Of a DNA stretch of 64,000 nucleotides, positions 10,723-22,370 are shown in pieces (the stretch's first letter is position 1; the number at the start of each line of letters is the position of its first letter). Both the position numbers and the translations under genes were made by a program. Location of the stretch: the NCBI GenBank assembly GCA_035610365.1, contig CM069436.1, forward strand, positions 8,856,937 to 8,920,936, in the 5' to 3' direction. The notes beneath the pieces were generated by a model. The model saw only the letters and a program-made list of their open reading frames with translations, was not told the origin of the DNA and made no database searches. The DNA is from Aquatica leii. Lineage: Eukaryota > Arthropoda > Insecta > Coleoptera > Lampyridae.

Positions 10723-12827
10723 GTTGATTTTGGGGAAGTTTTTATTCCGCCGAATTTGGAAGTACCGAAACCGCGCATTTTACCCGAATTTAAGAGATTG
10801 GCGCACGGACTTCGATCAGACAATATTAGTATTTTAGATGCGAAAACGTTTTATATTCCGAATTTACATTACGACGGTGCCGGTCCCGACGCTTATTTTT
10901 GGGTTGGTAACGGCACCGAACCGACGCCGTTTGGCATAAAAGTTCCGAACGAGATGGGTTCGTTGGATCCGCTGCGTGGATATCAAGGAGAAGATATTGA
11001 AATACAACTTCCTGGTGTTTTGACAGTTTACGATATCGATTGGTTATCCGTATGGTGTGTACAGTACCGGCACAACTTTGGACACGTTCTGATACCTAAA
11101 GATTTGGACGTTCCACCGGCGTTAGGACAAACAAAAATTTCGGTAAATGACGCTTAAATTTATTTTTTATATTTATTTTAACAGTTACAATAAATTCGAA
11201 TATAATTTTGCACGCTAGCCTCCTTGGTGGTATAACCCAGTAAGTACAACTAGCGCTTCTAATTTTTAATCGCTTTTTTGCTTAAACTGCTTTTGACTTT
11301 TTAGCGTTCGCAAACGTGTTACGTATTTAGAATTGTATTCACTAACTAAAATAAATACAAGCAAATTTTGCTGATATGTTGTTTTTATTTCCTCCTAAAG
11401 ACTAGTTCAACACCTAGATCATCGCCGACGACGAATTGTCGAGAGTTTTTAGACAAACGACTGCAGGTTCAATGGACTATGAAAGAAGATCTGATACAAG
11501 TGACGCTTTCGGCTAAAATACGGGAAGATCAGTATGTGGCTTTTGGTTTATCGGGGGCTCAAAACCGCGCGCAGATGGTAATGTCGTCGAGATTTTTTTA
11601 AAGGGGTTTTAGTAAACGTGTTTTAGGCTGGTGGAGACGTTACAGTGGCGTTTTACGACACCGTTACGCGCACTTTTCAGGCAGTCGATTACTATATGTC
11701 GCATACGGCGCAATGTGACGGAAAATCGGGCGTTTGCCCAGACGAAAGGATAGGTGGCAGAAATGACGTTGTCCTTATATCCGGGGAAAGGAAAAATGGC
11801 GTAACTACTGTTGTTTACACGCGACCGTTACAAACGAACGAGGCGGTGAACGATAGGCCGATACCTTCTCAAGGTGAAGTCAACGTGATAGCCGCTTTTG
11901 GACCTTTGAATTCACGCAGAGAGGCTAACGCCCATTCGATCACCGACAAAACGACTGAAGACATTCGCATAGATTTTAGTAGTTATGATGACAACGACTG
12001 CACGGGTAATCTTTACGAGTTAACGTCTTTCGACGGACCAAAACCGTGGCCCGCAAGTAGAATAATAGGTAATTTATTAACTTCATCCGTTAAATGTGCT
12101 TACGTTAAATTTTAGGCGAAACCGTATTTAGCGCGAAAATTGGACCAACTGGTGGCAAAAGAGGGTACACGCCAATAACCGGGCACCCATCTTGGGGAAT
12201 CGCGTGGTACATTAACGACTTACTAATACCCGAAATCACAGTCGAAAGAGGACAAACGTACACGTTTATGGTCGAAGGCGGAGACGACAGTACAAATCCA
12301 GCAAAGTATCATCCATTTTACCTCACCGATTCTTCCGAAGGAGGTTTCGGACAAAAAAGCGAAAAGGAGCAAAGGAAGCAACGAGTATTTGCCGGCGTCG
12401 CTTATAACCATGACGGCTACGCTTATCCAACAGCAACTGGTAGATACTGCGAGTGGGTACATCGATCTATCGATAAATCGGCCGAAAAGGAGACTTTTCA
12501 AGAATTTTTTGAAACTTTACGGCTCGATTGCGAACCTGGTGCTCCGGGTGTTTTGAACTGGACTGTGCCGATGGACGCTCCCGATCTGCTTTATTATCAA
12601 GTACGTATACCAACATCTTTTTGTACTAGTCTCAGTGATTTTTTCAGTGTTATACGCACACTAACCTCGGATGGAAAATCAATGTAGTCAACCCAGGATA
12701 TATATCTCAACAAAATGGCGAAAACACAAATGGCGCACAATCAGCTATTCCAAGTATCTTAGTGTCAATCGGCTGCTTATCCGCTGCCATTGTTGCTCGT
12801 ACTTACAACGTAAAATCTATTTTTTAA
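10723..12827 (+). CDS. Skeletor: Skeletor (DM13 and DOMON domains), 3' five coding exons
   Basis: The product resembles insect Skeletor, a nuclear spindle-matrix-associated protein in Drosophila. Predicted exons: 10723-11142, 11401-11577, 11627-12068, 12116-12600 and 12648-12827 (stop TAA at 12825-12827). All have AG acceptors and GT donors, with phases 0, 0, 1 and 0 at the internal junctions, giving 567 codons plus stop. Exon 1 holds a DM13 domain (YIPNLHYDGAGPDAYFWVG, YDIDWLSVWC). Exons 2-4 hold a DOMON domain (FLDKRLQVQWTMK, YVAFGLSG) followed by the conserved tail (GHPSWGIAWYINDL, TFMVEGGDD, YHPFYLTD). The last exon ends in a hydrophobic stretch (IPSILVSIGCLSAAIVA). The N-terminal exons, including any first DM13 domain, are not seen and probably lie upstream of this window. 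Confidence 0.9.
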
Positions 12828-12870
12828 ACATTTAATTATAAGAACGTAACTGAAAAATAAGTGGCGCGAC

Positions 12871-12876
12871 AATAAA
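12871..12876 (+). promoter_or_regulatory. Likely polyadenylation signal of Skeletor
   Basis: AATAAA lies 44 bp after the stop codon, at a usual spacing for a short 3' UTR. It is the first such hexamer downstream of the stop. Confidence 0.55.
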
Positions 12877-12879
12877 TTT

Positions 12880-14050
12880 TTACTTCTCGTCGGATTGAAG
12901 CAAAAAACTGTTGACAAAATGCTCAACGAATGGAAAGAAGTACACGTTGCTATTGTAATTATTTTTTAAGTGTTTACTGCAATTTTTCTAAATAATGATG
13001 GTCAATATATATAAACGTACTATGACAATAATTATGTGAAAATGTGCACAAATTCGACAATAATTATCTTTTAATTAATAAATAAGCTAATCGAGGCTGT
13101 TTACGCTGACAATAAGAATGAAATTGAATATATTTATCTTTGTAAAGTGTTCACTTACCAGTATACATAATCACACATATCTATAAACTTAATTTTTGAA
13201 TTGGCTTGTCTTGTTATCTCATTTTATTGTTTCGTAAATTAATTAATCGCTGTTGAGTTTGAAAAAAAATTTATAATTCGTAGGTATTGATTAGAATACA
13301 AATATTTATATACATATATTCATATTTAGATGTTTTATAAGCAATTTTTTAATGTTTTGTATTATGAACGATGTAGTTACTACGTTTATTATGACAATAA
13401 TTCGTTTGTGTTAATAATTAAATGCAATTAAGAATTTTATCTTAATTTTATGGAGTGCCTTTTTGTACGATAAATTACATTTTATGCCACAAATCATTTT
13501 TTTCATAATAAACATAAGAGTAATAAAAAAAAACTAAGAAAAATCGTCTTGACTTCAATTACTTAATCTCAATACTTGATAGATAGTCTTTTTAAATGTA
13601 ATGTGGTTACACTTTGTTTAAATAAATTTAATGTAAGTAAAACGTTTTTTTACTTATGGTATTTTATTACAAAAACGACCCTTTTAATCAGCTTTGAAAG
13701 ATTTAGGTTCAAAACCATTAAGGACTTTAACAAATCAAAACGACAGACATGTTTTAAGACCTACTGACCAACTAAGTCAATTATTTAATGTTTTACTTTT
13801 GATTTATAGCCGAGCCCGAGCGAGAGTATAATGCCAAACCGATTCGTATTTTAACTTCGAAATATGGCAGGCAAAAAATATTGTACTCGAGATTCAACTT
13901 AACGCAGCAATCAAGAAAAAAGCTTTGACAACGCTTTGACGTAACTGAAATAATCTTTGGTGGAATTTATTAAATATCTACAGTGTGTACGAAATAGAAT
14001 TTTTGAAACCATAAAAACAAACTAAACATTTGTTGTCTTGGTATCATTCG
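12880..14050. other. AT-rich intergenic stretch
   Basis: No gene, RNA or repeat was recognised. The short frame at 13576-13767 is low in complexity. Confidence 0.5.
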
Positions 14051-15030
14051 TTGGATCGACGTCTGAGAAAACAGCAGAAGAAAACGCACACGAATATACT
14101 TAAACGCCGAATCTCACCACCATCCAGTACAGAAAAATACTGTTTTGCATACTTTAGCCAAAAGAGCTATACGCCGTGTGTCAGATAATAAAAATCTACA
14201 AAAGGAAAAGGAAACACTGTTAGAGTCCCTACAACAAAATGGGGTTCAAAGAGATCCAAAACGGATGGAAAAAAGCAATAAATCCAAAAGTCAAAGAAGT
14301 CTTATCACCTCCTACTAGCACCGCTTATTTGCCGTACTGTATGCGTTCGACAGACAAAATAAGCAGGGTGCTAAAAAAACAATATTAAAACTGCCTTTAC
14401 GACTAAGTTACCCTGAACACCTGGTTTACATCTGCTAAAGACAAACCTGGGGCTCTAAAACATGCCGGAGTTTACAAAATTCATTGTTCCTGTGAATCAA
14501 GTTATATAGGACAAACGAGACGCTCTATTGAAGTTAGAGTAAAAGAACATATGGCTGACTGCAAACACCGCCGAGTTACTAAATCAGCAGTAGCAGAACA
14601 CGTGTGGAACCAAGGACACACGCTGAACTTTAACCAAACTAAAGTGTTGGCTAGAACTCCTTTCTACTTTCCCAGACTAATCTGCGAAGCTGTGGAAATA
14701 GAAAAACATCTATGTAATATGAACCGAGAAGACGGTTTAAGACCCAGCAAATCTTAGCTACCAGTATTACATCCTCTAAGACAAAGATCGACCTTCTTGG
14801 AAAGGACACAAACACTTAATCCGAGTAATAACGAAGTCACTCAAGCGGTAACGGAAAGATAAAATTCGTTAATCACGCTAATCGCTATTGGTATAAATAT
14901 CGTCTTTTACACTTTTTCTTTCAGTGACATTTACCACTCTGAAGATGCAAGCTGCAATGTCTTGCGAAACGTCAGTTTGTTTGGGTTCACGAACGACAAT
15001 ACGGCAAAGGCCAAGTTCTACTTCTTGTTT
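14050..15030 (+). mobile_element. Penelope-like element relic (RT tail, GIY-YIG endonuclease, 3' repeat)
   Basis: The plus strand reads, across frames, KTHTN and LNAESHHHPVQKNTVLHTL with KRAIRRVSD (near 14070-14170), the C-terminal RT region of Penelope elements. Next come a conserved linker (STDKISRVLKK, near 14350) and an open GIY-YIG endonuclease. Downstream, GAAGATGCAAGCTG and GCGAAACGTCAG at about 14941-14975 resemble the terminal repeat of Penelope elements. The 5' half is missing and the RT is frameshifted. Confidence 0.8.
14455..14757 (+). pseudogene. GIY-YIG endonuclease domain of the Penelope-like relic
   Basis: An uninterrupted frame of about 100 codons reads GVYKIHCSCESSYIGQT, then RRSIEVRVKEH, and ends with PRLICEAVEIEKH and a TAG at 14755-14757. 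The GVY and YIG halves of the motif, the arginine of the RxSIxxR segment and the glutamate of the EIEKH segment are present. In Penelope-like elements this domain nicks target DNA for insertion. It is intact as a domain, but its RT partner upstream is broken, so the element is not functional. Confidence 0.8.
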
Positions 15031-15039
15031 TGGCTCTCA

Positions 15040-15460
15040 AGAAGAGAGTATTGTAGTGTATTAAAGTACCGGGGGCGTGGGGAGAGCCACGACATTGTAG
15101 ATATGGCCGCTGAGGAGGGACCATACACTGATTGTAGTAGCGTTAGTATATTGTGTTTGTTTATATATATAAAATTTAACGATAGTCTGTGACTGTATTA
15201 ATAAACGTATTAATTAGTGAAGGTTTATTAATGAAAGTACACATCGGCTAACCTCGACATAACAAGTATGACCAAGCTTAAGTCTGGGTGTTTTACTACG
15301 ACGCGGTCTAAGCGGAAAGTCCCTTATAATCTTAAGGATCAGATAAGTTTAGGCGAAGCACGAGTGACCCCCCGTTATCATTTAAGGGTTAATATTATTA
15401 TAAACGTACAACTAAATTATCGATCCGAAAAATAATAAGATGTTTAATTAATACTAAATG
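15040..15460 (+). other. Unclassified block with LTR-like composition
   Basis: Downstream of the Penelope relic is a segment beginning near TGTAGTGTATTAAAGTACCG with a GC-rich start (GGGGGCGTGGGGAGAGCCAC), then TATATATAAAA near 15165 and AATAAA near 15200. The order resembles the promoter and polyadenylation layout of an LTR, but no ends or target duplication could be fixed. Confidence 0.3.
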
Positions 15461-15524
15461 TACTCTCAATCTGGTGTGAATCTACTCTGTATCGGAGTCT
15501 GAAGTGTAAACTTCATCATTTAAA

Positions 15525-17410
15525 TCATCTTCGTCGTCGCTGTTGTCTGACCTTTTGGAATTCATTCCCACCATAGTACCAAAGCGGTTCTAATGTGGTT
15601 CTCGTTACCCAGTCACATACTTCGGGGGAAATCAAAATACACTGCAACGCGTTTATTTTCTCTTTATTATCTACGTCGGATAGATCAAACAACGACGCAA
15701 AGATTTTTTGATACGAGACGTTTTTTTCTATGATTTGAAACGGTCGGACCTTGGTTTTGTGATAGAAAACTGCGTTGTAATCGCATCCAGTATACGCATG
15801 AAAAGCAAGCATTAACGGTCCCAAATTATTTACTAACTCCGTGCAATCGATACTTTCAAGTCACGAAAATTTCTCATGTGGTATGGTAAGATCAATACAT
15901 CCGTGTCCGAAGCTTTAACCATAATTCTACTGTTTGGTTTTGCACTGTGAAAAATCATTCTAGTGTCCGCTTCTTTGTGAAAACATTGAAAATATGTTTG
16001 TTCGGTTTTGACAACGCTATTATCGAGGACTTAGTATAAAAAAAAACGTTCATCAACTGTCAAAAAAACTTTATTGCTCTTTAGAATGTGAACGACTGCA
16101 TCATTTTCCCAAAAATCTGAAAGAAACATCACTTTCTTTGAACTTCCTGTTCTTTAAGATTTTAATAAAATCGTTCGGTCTAGTTTGCTTCGGTCCAACA
16201 ATGGTGTACCAAATATCAAGTTCATCTCGATTTTTACTTTTGCAGTCTTTGATGGATAGTGAGAAATAACTATTAAAAACAAGGTGACTCCGATGCGCTC
16301 GTATTAGATATTTTAAACAAAATTGTTTCTGCGATCTTTTCAAATGTCAAGAGGAAAGTGCATGAAATAAAACCCGTCACATCTACATCAACAGAACTGA
16401 GTGGAGTAGACGTTATTCTTACTTTCAGAATCTATTCTAGTGTTGACTTATCGGTTTTGTGCATATCGCCCGAATATTGACACAAAGCTCTAATGCAATT
16501 GTTAGCAAACGACCAAATACGTCACGTTCCATTCAGAACTTGCTTGCTATAGTCTTTACTTCTTTGAGCTTTTTTCATGCAGTCTGAAGCCAAATTGAGA
16601 ATCGCGTTGCGTTTAATGGGCATGTCAAATCGCTTTGGATCTTCCTCGCATTCTTTTAAAAATCTATTTTTCTGGTCGTTCCCAAACGGTAACGTTTAAC
16701 AGAAATTCAGCTACATTAGAAGATGTTACAAGGTGATATAATCCTGACGAATCTAATGTTTTTTTATACATTAAACGAGCACTTCGACTGCTTTTTTGAG
16801 TCTCGATGTTTGTAATTCATACGAAACATCATCTCTTCTTGTAATTCCAACTTCCTCAAGCACCTTTGTAATGACAGTAGTTCGCATGCTGTGCCCATCT
16901 TTGCATTGCCGATGCGGAATTCGTGAAATGATTTATGCCCATCAATGAATTCGCAGCATCAGCATTAATGGTTTGTTCGAGTATTAGGTCACCAAGAGCT
17001 CGTGCTAAAGTTCCCTTCGTTTTTCTAATGCTGAAAATCCTTCGCAAAACTGTCTGAGCAAATCCGAATCCGACGATTTCAAATTCAACAAATTTCAGGA
17101 ACCATCTCACATAGTTAAATTGATTCAAAGCTAAGAACAAGTGTGCGATTTCGAAAATAGAATCGACATACAATTCAAAGTCACTTGTTCTGATGCTTCT
17201 TCCGAATCGAAACATGACATTAATTAGCTCTACATATTGCAAATTAAACTTTTTTTTTCGATGATCGCCAGATAAACTGGACAAACGATAAGCTTGATAT
17301 TTCGCCAACGCAAAATTCACGGATGAAGAAATATCTAAATCTGCGTCGGGTTCGATTTGCTTTGTGACAAAACTCTGGCACTCATACCAGAGTTTTGTCG
17401 GATACAGCAT
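15525..17410 (-). pseudogene. Broken copy of a multicopy invertebrate protein family of unknown function
   Basis: Three minus-strand stretches keep the order of one protein. The N-terminal part (17410 down to 16856, open for 184 codons) reads HLFLALNQFNYVRW and ends with LEQTINADAANSLMGI and TNSASAMQRWA. A middle part in broken frames (about 16030-15890) reads CFHKEADTRMIFH and ASDTDVLIL. A C-terminal part (15824 down to 15525) reads LAFHAYTGCDYNAVFYHKTKVRPF. I recall very similar peptides in many uncharacterised multicopy proteins of molluscs, cnidarians and arthropods, but I know no established function. The 'EADTR...SDTDV...TGCD' acidic spacing could be metal-binding or nuclease-like, which is inference. 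Several stops and frameshifts are present. The open part starts inside the neighbouring satellite repeat. Confidence 0.55.
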
Positions 17411-18372
17411 CGAAATTTTTAGGCCATCGAAGTAAACGCGGTGTTAATTAATAAAAAAAATCGTAACTTCTTAATTATTCAAGGGATGTTTTTCAAATTA
17501 TACAAAAATACATTTCATATTATGTTAGTAAGGGTGGTATGAGTGCCAGAGTTTTGTCGGATACAGCATCGAAATTTTTAGGCCATCGACGTAAACGCGG
17601 TGTTAATTAATAAAAAAAATCGTAACTTTTTTATTATTTAAGGGATGTTTTTCAAATTATACAAAAATACACTTCATATTATGTTAGTAAAAGTGGTATG
17701 AGTGCCAGAGGTTTGTCGGATACAGCATCGAAATTTTTAGGCCATCGAAGTAAACGCGGTGTTAATTAATAAAAAAAATCGTAACTTCTTAATTATTCAA
17801 GGGATGTTTTTCAAATTATACAAAAATACACTTCATATTATGTTAGTAAGGGTGGTATGAGTGCCAGAGTTTTGTCGGATACAGCATCGAAATTTTTAGG
17901 CCATCGACGTAAACGCGGTGTTAATTAATAAAAAAAATCGTAACTTTTTTATTATTTAAGGGATGTTTTTCAAATTATACAAAAATACACTTCATATTAT
18001 GTTAGTAAGGGTGGTATGAGTGCCAGAGTTTTGTCGGATACAGCATCAAAATTTTTAGGCCATCGAAGTAAACGCGGTGTTAATTAATAAAAAAAATCGT
18101 AACTTCTTAATTATTCAAGGGATGTTTTTCAAATTATACAAAAATACACTTCATATTATGTTAGTAAGGGTGGTATGAGTGCCAGACTTTTGTCGGATAC
18201 AGCATCGAAATTTTTAGGCCATCGAAGTAAACGCGGTGTTAAATAAAAAAATCGTAACGTCTTAATTATTCAAGGGATGTTGTTTAAATTATAGGAATAT
18301 ACACCTTATACTATCTTAATTAATTGCTATAAGTACTAGAGTTATGTCGGATACAGCATCGCGAATTTTTAT
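17387..18372. repeat. 159-bp satellite array, six units plus a degenerate seventh
   Basis: The mark GTTTTGTCGGATACAGCATC recurs with starts at 17392, 17551, 17710 (one change), 17869, 18028 and 18187 (one change), exactly 159 bp apart. A degenerate unit follows at 18341, after 154 bp. Units include GCCATCGAAGTAAACGCGG and a TTAATTAATAAAAAAAATCG block. Two subtypes alternate in part, AAGTAAACGCGG with CTTCTTAATTATTC and GACGTAAACGCGG with CTTTTTTATTATTT, which hints at a two-unit higher-order repeat. The first unit joins the unknown gene relic through a short inverted repeat (ACAAAACTCTGG / CCAGAGTTTTGT). Confidence 0.9.
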
Positions 18373-18500
18373 TAATTTTTAATTTAGTTGTGTAGTTGCA
18401 TTAAAACTAACGAAGTTAGTTTCAACATACGCATTCGTGGTTGGAATTCGAGGCTAACTTTACGGACCTCATATTTGTTGCATATTTGAATTTGATAATT
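18373..18500. other. Flank between the satellite and the duplication
   Basis: Short AT-rich spacer with no recognised feature. It ends at the left breakpoint of the 4.58-kb duplication. Confidence 0.5.
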
Positions 18501-18559
18501 GTGATTGGTGCAGCAGGTCAGCTCAGTACTTATTGGCTAAGTTCCTGAGCGGTAAATTT

Positions 18560-18990
18560 AAACTTGAAAATGACAAGAGTTTATTGTTTTAATTTGTACT
18601 AAAGTTTAAAGTTGAATTTAATATAATTTTTCGACTATTTCTAATGTTTATATATTTTATTAAGCAATTCTGATTAATTTTTAAGGAAACTCTCATTAAT
18701 ATTTATATGAAAGTTTAATTTGAATTGTCTTTTAGTAATTAGAAGACATATATATCGAAACATTTTTCAAAGTTATAATTTTCCATAAAGAAACTATATA
18801 AATTTCGATGTAGACATATCCATAAAGATAGTTGCTTTTATGATTTTGTGGTAATGTTCATTAGAAAGCGTAAACTAACGTATAATGTCGGAGTTTACCA
18901 TATTCAAACCATAAAGTAATGTAGTAATGGAAATTTCCATTAGTAACCAAATAAAGCTACAATGACATACCATTAGCTTTCATTCAAAAC
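18560..18990. other. AT-rich spacer at the start of the duplicated unit
   Basis: No coding signal. AAATTTCGATGTAGACATAT and TGGAAATTTCCATTAG blocks stand out but were not matched to any known element. The same holds for 23141-23571. Confidence 0.4.
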
Positions 18991-20670
18991 CACTCTAATA
19001 TGGTTTAATGGGCATTTTTAACAGAGACGGCCACATCGTATCTAGAAATAGAATAAAAGCTGACCCAGACAAGGTGCGAGCAGTGCAAGCATCGCCAAGA
19101 CCAACTGACAAACATCAGGTCCGAAGTTTTCTTGGGTTGTGCACCTATTGTAGACTATTTGTGCTCGGGTTTGCAAATATTATCAAAACTATGACGAAAC
19201 TGACCAAAAAAGGAGTAGAATTTAGATGGAACCAAAAGACCATCAACTAAAACAGGCCCTAAGCACTTCGCCGATTATCGTAGAAAAGATGGAAAATTTG
19301 TTCTGGATACCGATGCAAGTAATCTGGCCATAGGTGCAGTCCTTTCACAGGTGCAAGATAGCCAAGAAAAAGTCATTGCGTATATCTTAGTATAGTTTTG
19401 TCTAGGCCAGAAAGGATTATTGCGCGACTAGGACTGTTATTGGTCGTCAAGTCTATAGAACACTTCTACAAATATTTGTATGAACGAAGATTTTACTAAG
19501 GGCGGACTACGCCGCTTAAAAATGGCTATTGCAATTTCGTAATCCGAAAGGAAATAGCAAAATGGACTCCAGGAGTCTGATGCCTTGCTCAGAAAACTAT
19601 GCCCAGCAGACTGCAGCTATAATGTTTGCGATTTAAAGAAAAGGTGGGAAACTGAGCAATTACGCCGCAAGGAAGGAAACGATCCCGAAACAAGATTTCT
19701 CGTAAACTGAAATGTAAGCGGGCGGGGACCAACCTTGGAAGAAGTATGAGTGCTTTGAGCAGAAACATCAAAGAATACTGGGCGCAATAAGACTCCTTGA
19801 GAGTACAAGATGGTCTTTTAAGTAATATCTAGAGAGCATTGAGGGTAACAGAATGTAGTTGGCAATGCTGAAGATATAGGTGTTAGAGGTGTTGCAATAT
19901 CTGTACGATGATACACCAGTAGATCACTTTTTGGCGCAAAGAAAACATTAGAGAAAGTAAGAGTAAACTGCAAAAAAGGTGTCATGGGGTGATGCCATAA
20001 GCGCACGGTCTGTGCATCAAGAAATTGTCCAGCGAAAAAGCGCAAAGCACCAATTAAACAATATAACGTGAAAAACTTTTTAGAAAGAGTGGCATGGTTA
20101 AACGAATGAATCGAACAATGAGAAAGTACTTAGCCAAAGTAGTGTCCAAACACCAAAAGAATAGAATCAGTAGTTACATATTTTTCTAATAGCATACTGA
20201 TCATCCATTCACAAAAGCACAGTGGAAATATCATCCTCTGCGTCATGCTTAATTGTGAAATACAAAAGACCGGAAGCAGAAATTGCTGGAGAAGACTACG
20301 TCAGCAAGTTGATGAAGAGGTTAGACAAAGTATATAAGGCGGTTTGGAAAAACACGCAAGTTGCAGCGACAGAATGAAAGCCAGACTAAAGAAGACATGA
20401 TTGTTGAAGTTCTACAACGTGTTAATGACGTCGTATATCGTATCCAAAAACCACCCAGGAACAAGCCAAAAGTGGTTCACATTGATGGTCTATCCTCGTT
20501 TGCTGGCGATAACGATGTTACCCAATACCAGGTCCAAACCAGGGTAATAACAAGCAGAACCAAGAAACAAATTGATAGAATGGTTAAGTTTCTGAGCATG
20601 TACGGGAGTTCTGAAAAGGTTAGGTTTGAAGTTACAACCGAGAAGAGCAACAAGACCTGCTAAAAACACA
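18990..20670 (+). pseudogene. Ty3/Gypsy pol relic in copy 1 (RT end, RNase H, integrase)
   Basis: Segments in pol order are GHIVSRNRIKADPDKVRAV with QVRSFLGLCTYCRLFV (19008-19250, end of RT), FVLDTDASNLAIGAVLSQ (near 19290, start of RNase H), a DALLRKLCPADCS tail (near 19585), a broken integrase zinc finger with KAPIKQYN (near 20045), a basic KAVWKNTQVAAT stretch (near 20340), and VLQRVNDVVYRIQK with KPKVVHIDGLSSF (20361-20663) at the C-terminus. Many stops and frameshifts are present. Gag, protease, the RT palm and the LTRs were not found. Confidence 0.8.
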
Positions 20671-20869
20671 AAAGTATTACGCTATTATTGCACACTACGT
20701 GAACGAAGATTCACTTATTTAAACCATTAATTTCTAAGCTGAGATGTCCATAGGGGCTGTAATAGTTTAAAAAAAAAGTTTGGACGGTTAGATGAACCAC
20801 GAAAACGCATCAGATTCTATCTGACCAAGAATTATATTCACGTGCAAAGCTTTTGTATTTGTGTGTTTC

Positions 20870-21870
20870 TGAATATTGAACGAACATTTGACAATACTAT
20901 CTTCACCTCCATTGCAAGGGCAATGGAGAAAACAGCACAACTTTAGTGCAAAACTGAGTCAATTCAATGCTCAGAAATCCGATGGTAACAGCTACTTTGT
21001 ACGGTAGCACTGTAGGAACCAATGCGGTTGGTGGCTGCTCACAAGGCGGCATGCTGTCACCCCTTTTGTAGTGACCCACTACAAGAACTAGAAGACGGAG
21101 AGTTATTTGCTTTAGGATGCAGCAACGATCTCACCATGATTACAAACGGAAAATTTGGGCCAACTGTATTCAACCAATTCAACATAATGCAGAGTGTACT
21201 AAACACCGTCGAAAAATGGTGTCTCAATCAAAATGGCAATCGTTTCGTTTACCAAACGACGCAAAAGAGATAATATAAATCTACTTACAATGGTCGGAGT
21301 CACACTCTCGATGACAAAAAACTCAAATATTCTTGATACCAGACTGACTTTCAAGTTCAACGCTCATCTGAAAACGTCACAACAAAAGCTATTAGGGTTC
21401 TCAGTGCAACCAAAAGGATTGTATGTCATACATGATCCGGTTTGACGGTCAATCAGCACTACTAGTGTTAAGGTCGCTAGTAATAAAATCCAAACTAATT
21501 ATGGGTGCATAAACAAACTGAAAACTTTAGCAACTTGCCAACAAGTGCAGCTAGTTTGGGTACCAAAGAACCAAGGTGCAGTATCATCATCATACTGTGG
21601 CATAAAATGAGACTGCAAAGTAGCCTTTTATGCCGCGAATGCTTGGAGGACTACGAGACTTCCTAGCGTAGCGAAGCATACCAAACGCACAACGATTCTC
21701 GACAAACTAAGACGATTCGATGATAAGTTGAAAAATGCCCTTTGGAGTAAGCTTCTAGGCTTCATAGACGATACAGAACTGTCAAAATCAGAAGTGCACA
21801 AAAAAAACTGCAGCGCAAAAAACCCAAACGAACCACTTCTTGGATGGAAACAAAAACACAAAACTCGAAC
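20870..21870 (+). pseudogene. Degenerate LOA RT-to-tail fragment in copy 1
   Basis: Reads IERTFDNTIFTSIARAMEK, GGCSQGGMLSPLL, LFALGCSNDLTMITNGKFG (the catalytic box here is CSND), KMAIVSFTKRRK and a remnant of the zinc-knuckle tail (near 21620-21700). It is related to LOA-A but more decayed, with frameshifts throughout. Confidence 0.75.
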
Positions 21871-21879
21871 CAGAGTGAA

Positions 21880-22370
21880 GTAACGCCCTTCCAATGTGGC
21901 AAAGCAAAATTTAGCGTAAATGGATTTTGAAGACATTGCCTGTGTCAGTCTTAGTTCTCACTTCCTTCGAGAGTCCACCAATAGATGGTGCATTAGAAAA
22001 CCAATCTTAGGTAAAACTTTTTGCACTCTCGTGCTCAATTAGCCGCTGTTCTTTATGTGATCAGATATACTCAGCTGATTATTCTACACGGGTCAAAACA
22101 CGGCAATTTCAATAATCGAATGCGTGTGAGATCGCGTAAGACTACCACATGAATGTTTATATTGCCAAAGAATGAAAGAATACTCTCTACTTCTACGGAG
22201 TTTACAATCCGGCTTGGTTCTCAAGTTGATTACCTAACTCGGTAGTGGTTCTTTGTTAAATTTTCGTTTGCTTTTTTAAGTTATCGTTTTCTTCCAATGT
22301 AACAAGAACCCTAGTTATAGAAGATGATACTAATTTTACTAATCTTAGCATTATTAGCCCGTGGGTTGAG
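21880..22370. other. Spacer between LOA relics in copy 1
   Basis: No feature recognised; the same sequence is repeated at 26460-26953. It is not obviously coding in any frame. Confidence 0.4.

Noticed and set aside
17387-18372. Regularly spaced repeats as a possible CRISPR array
   Set aside because: Units are 159 bp of continuous similarity with no unique spacers, in a eukaryotic genome. It is a satellite.
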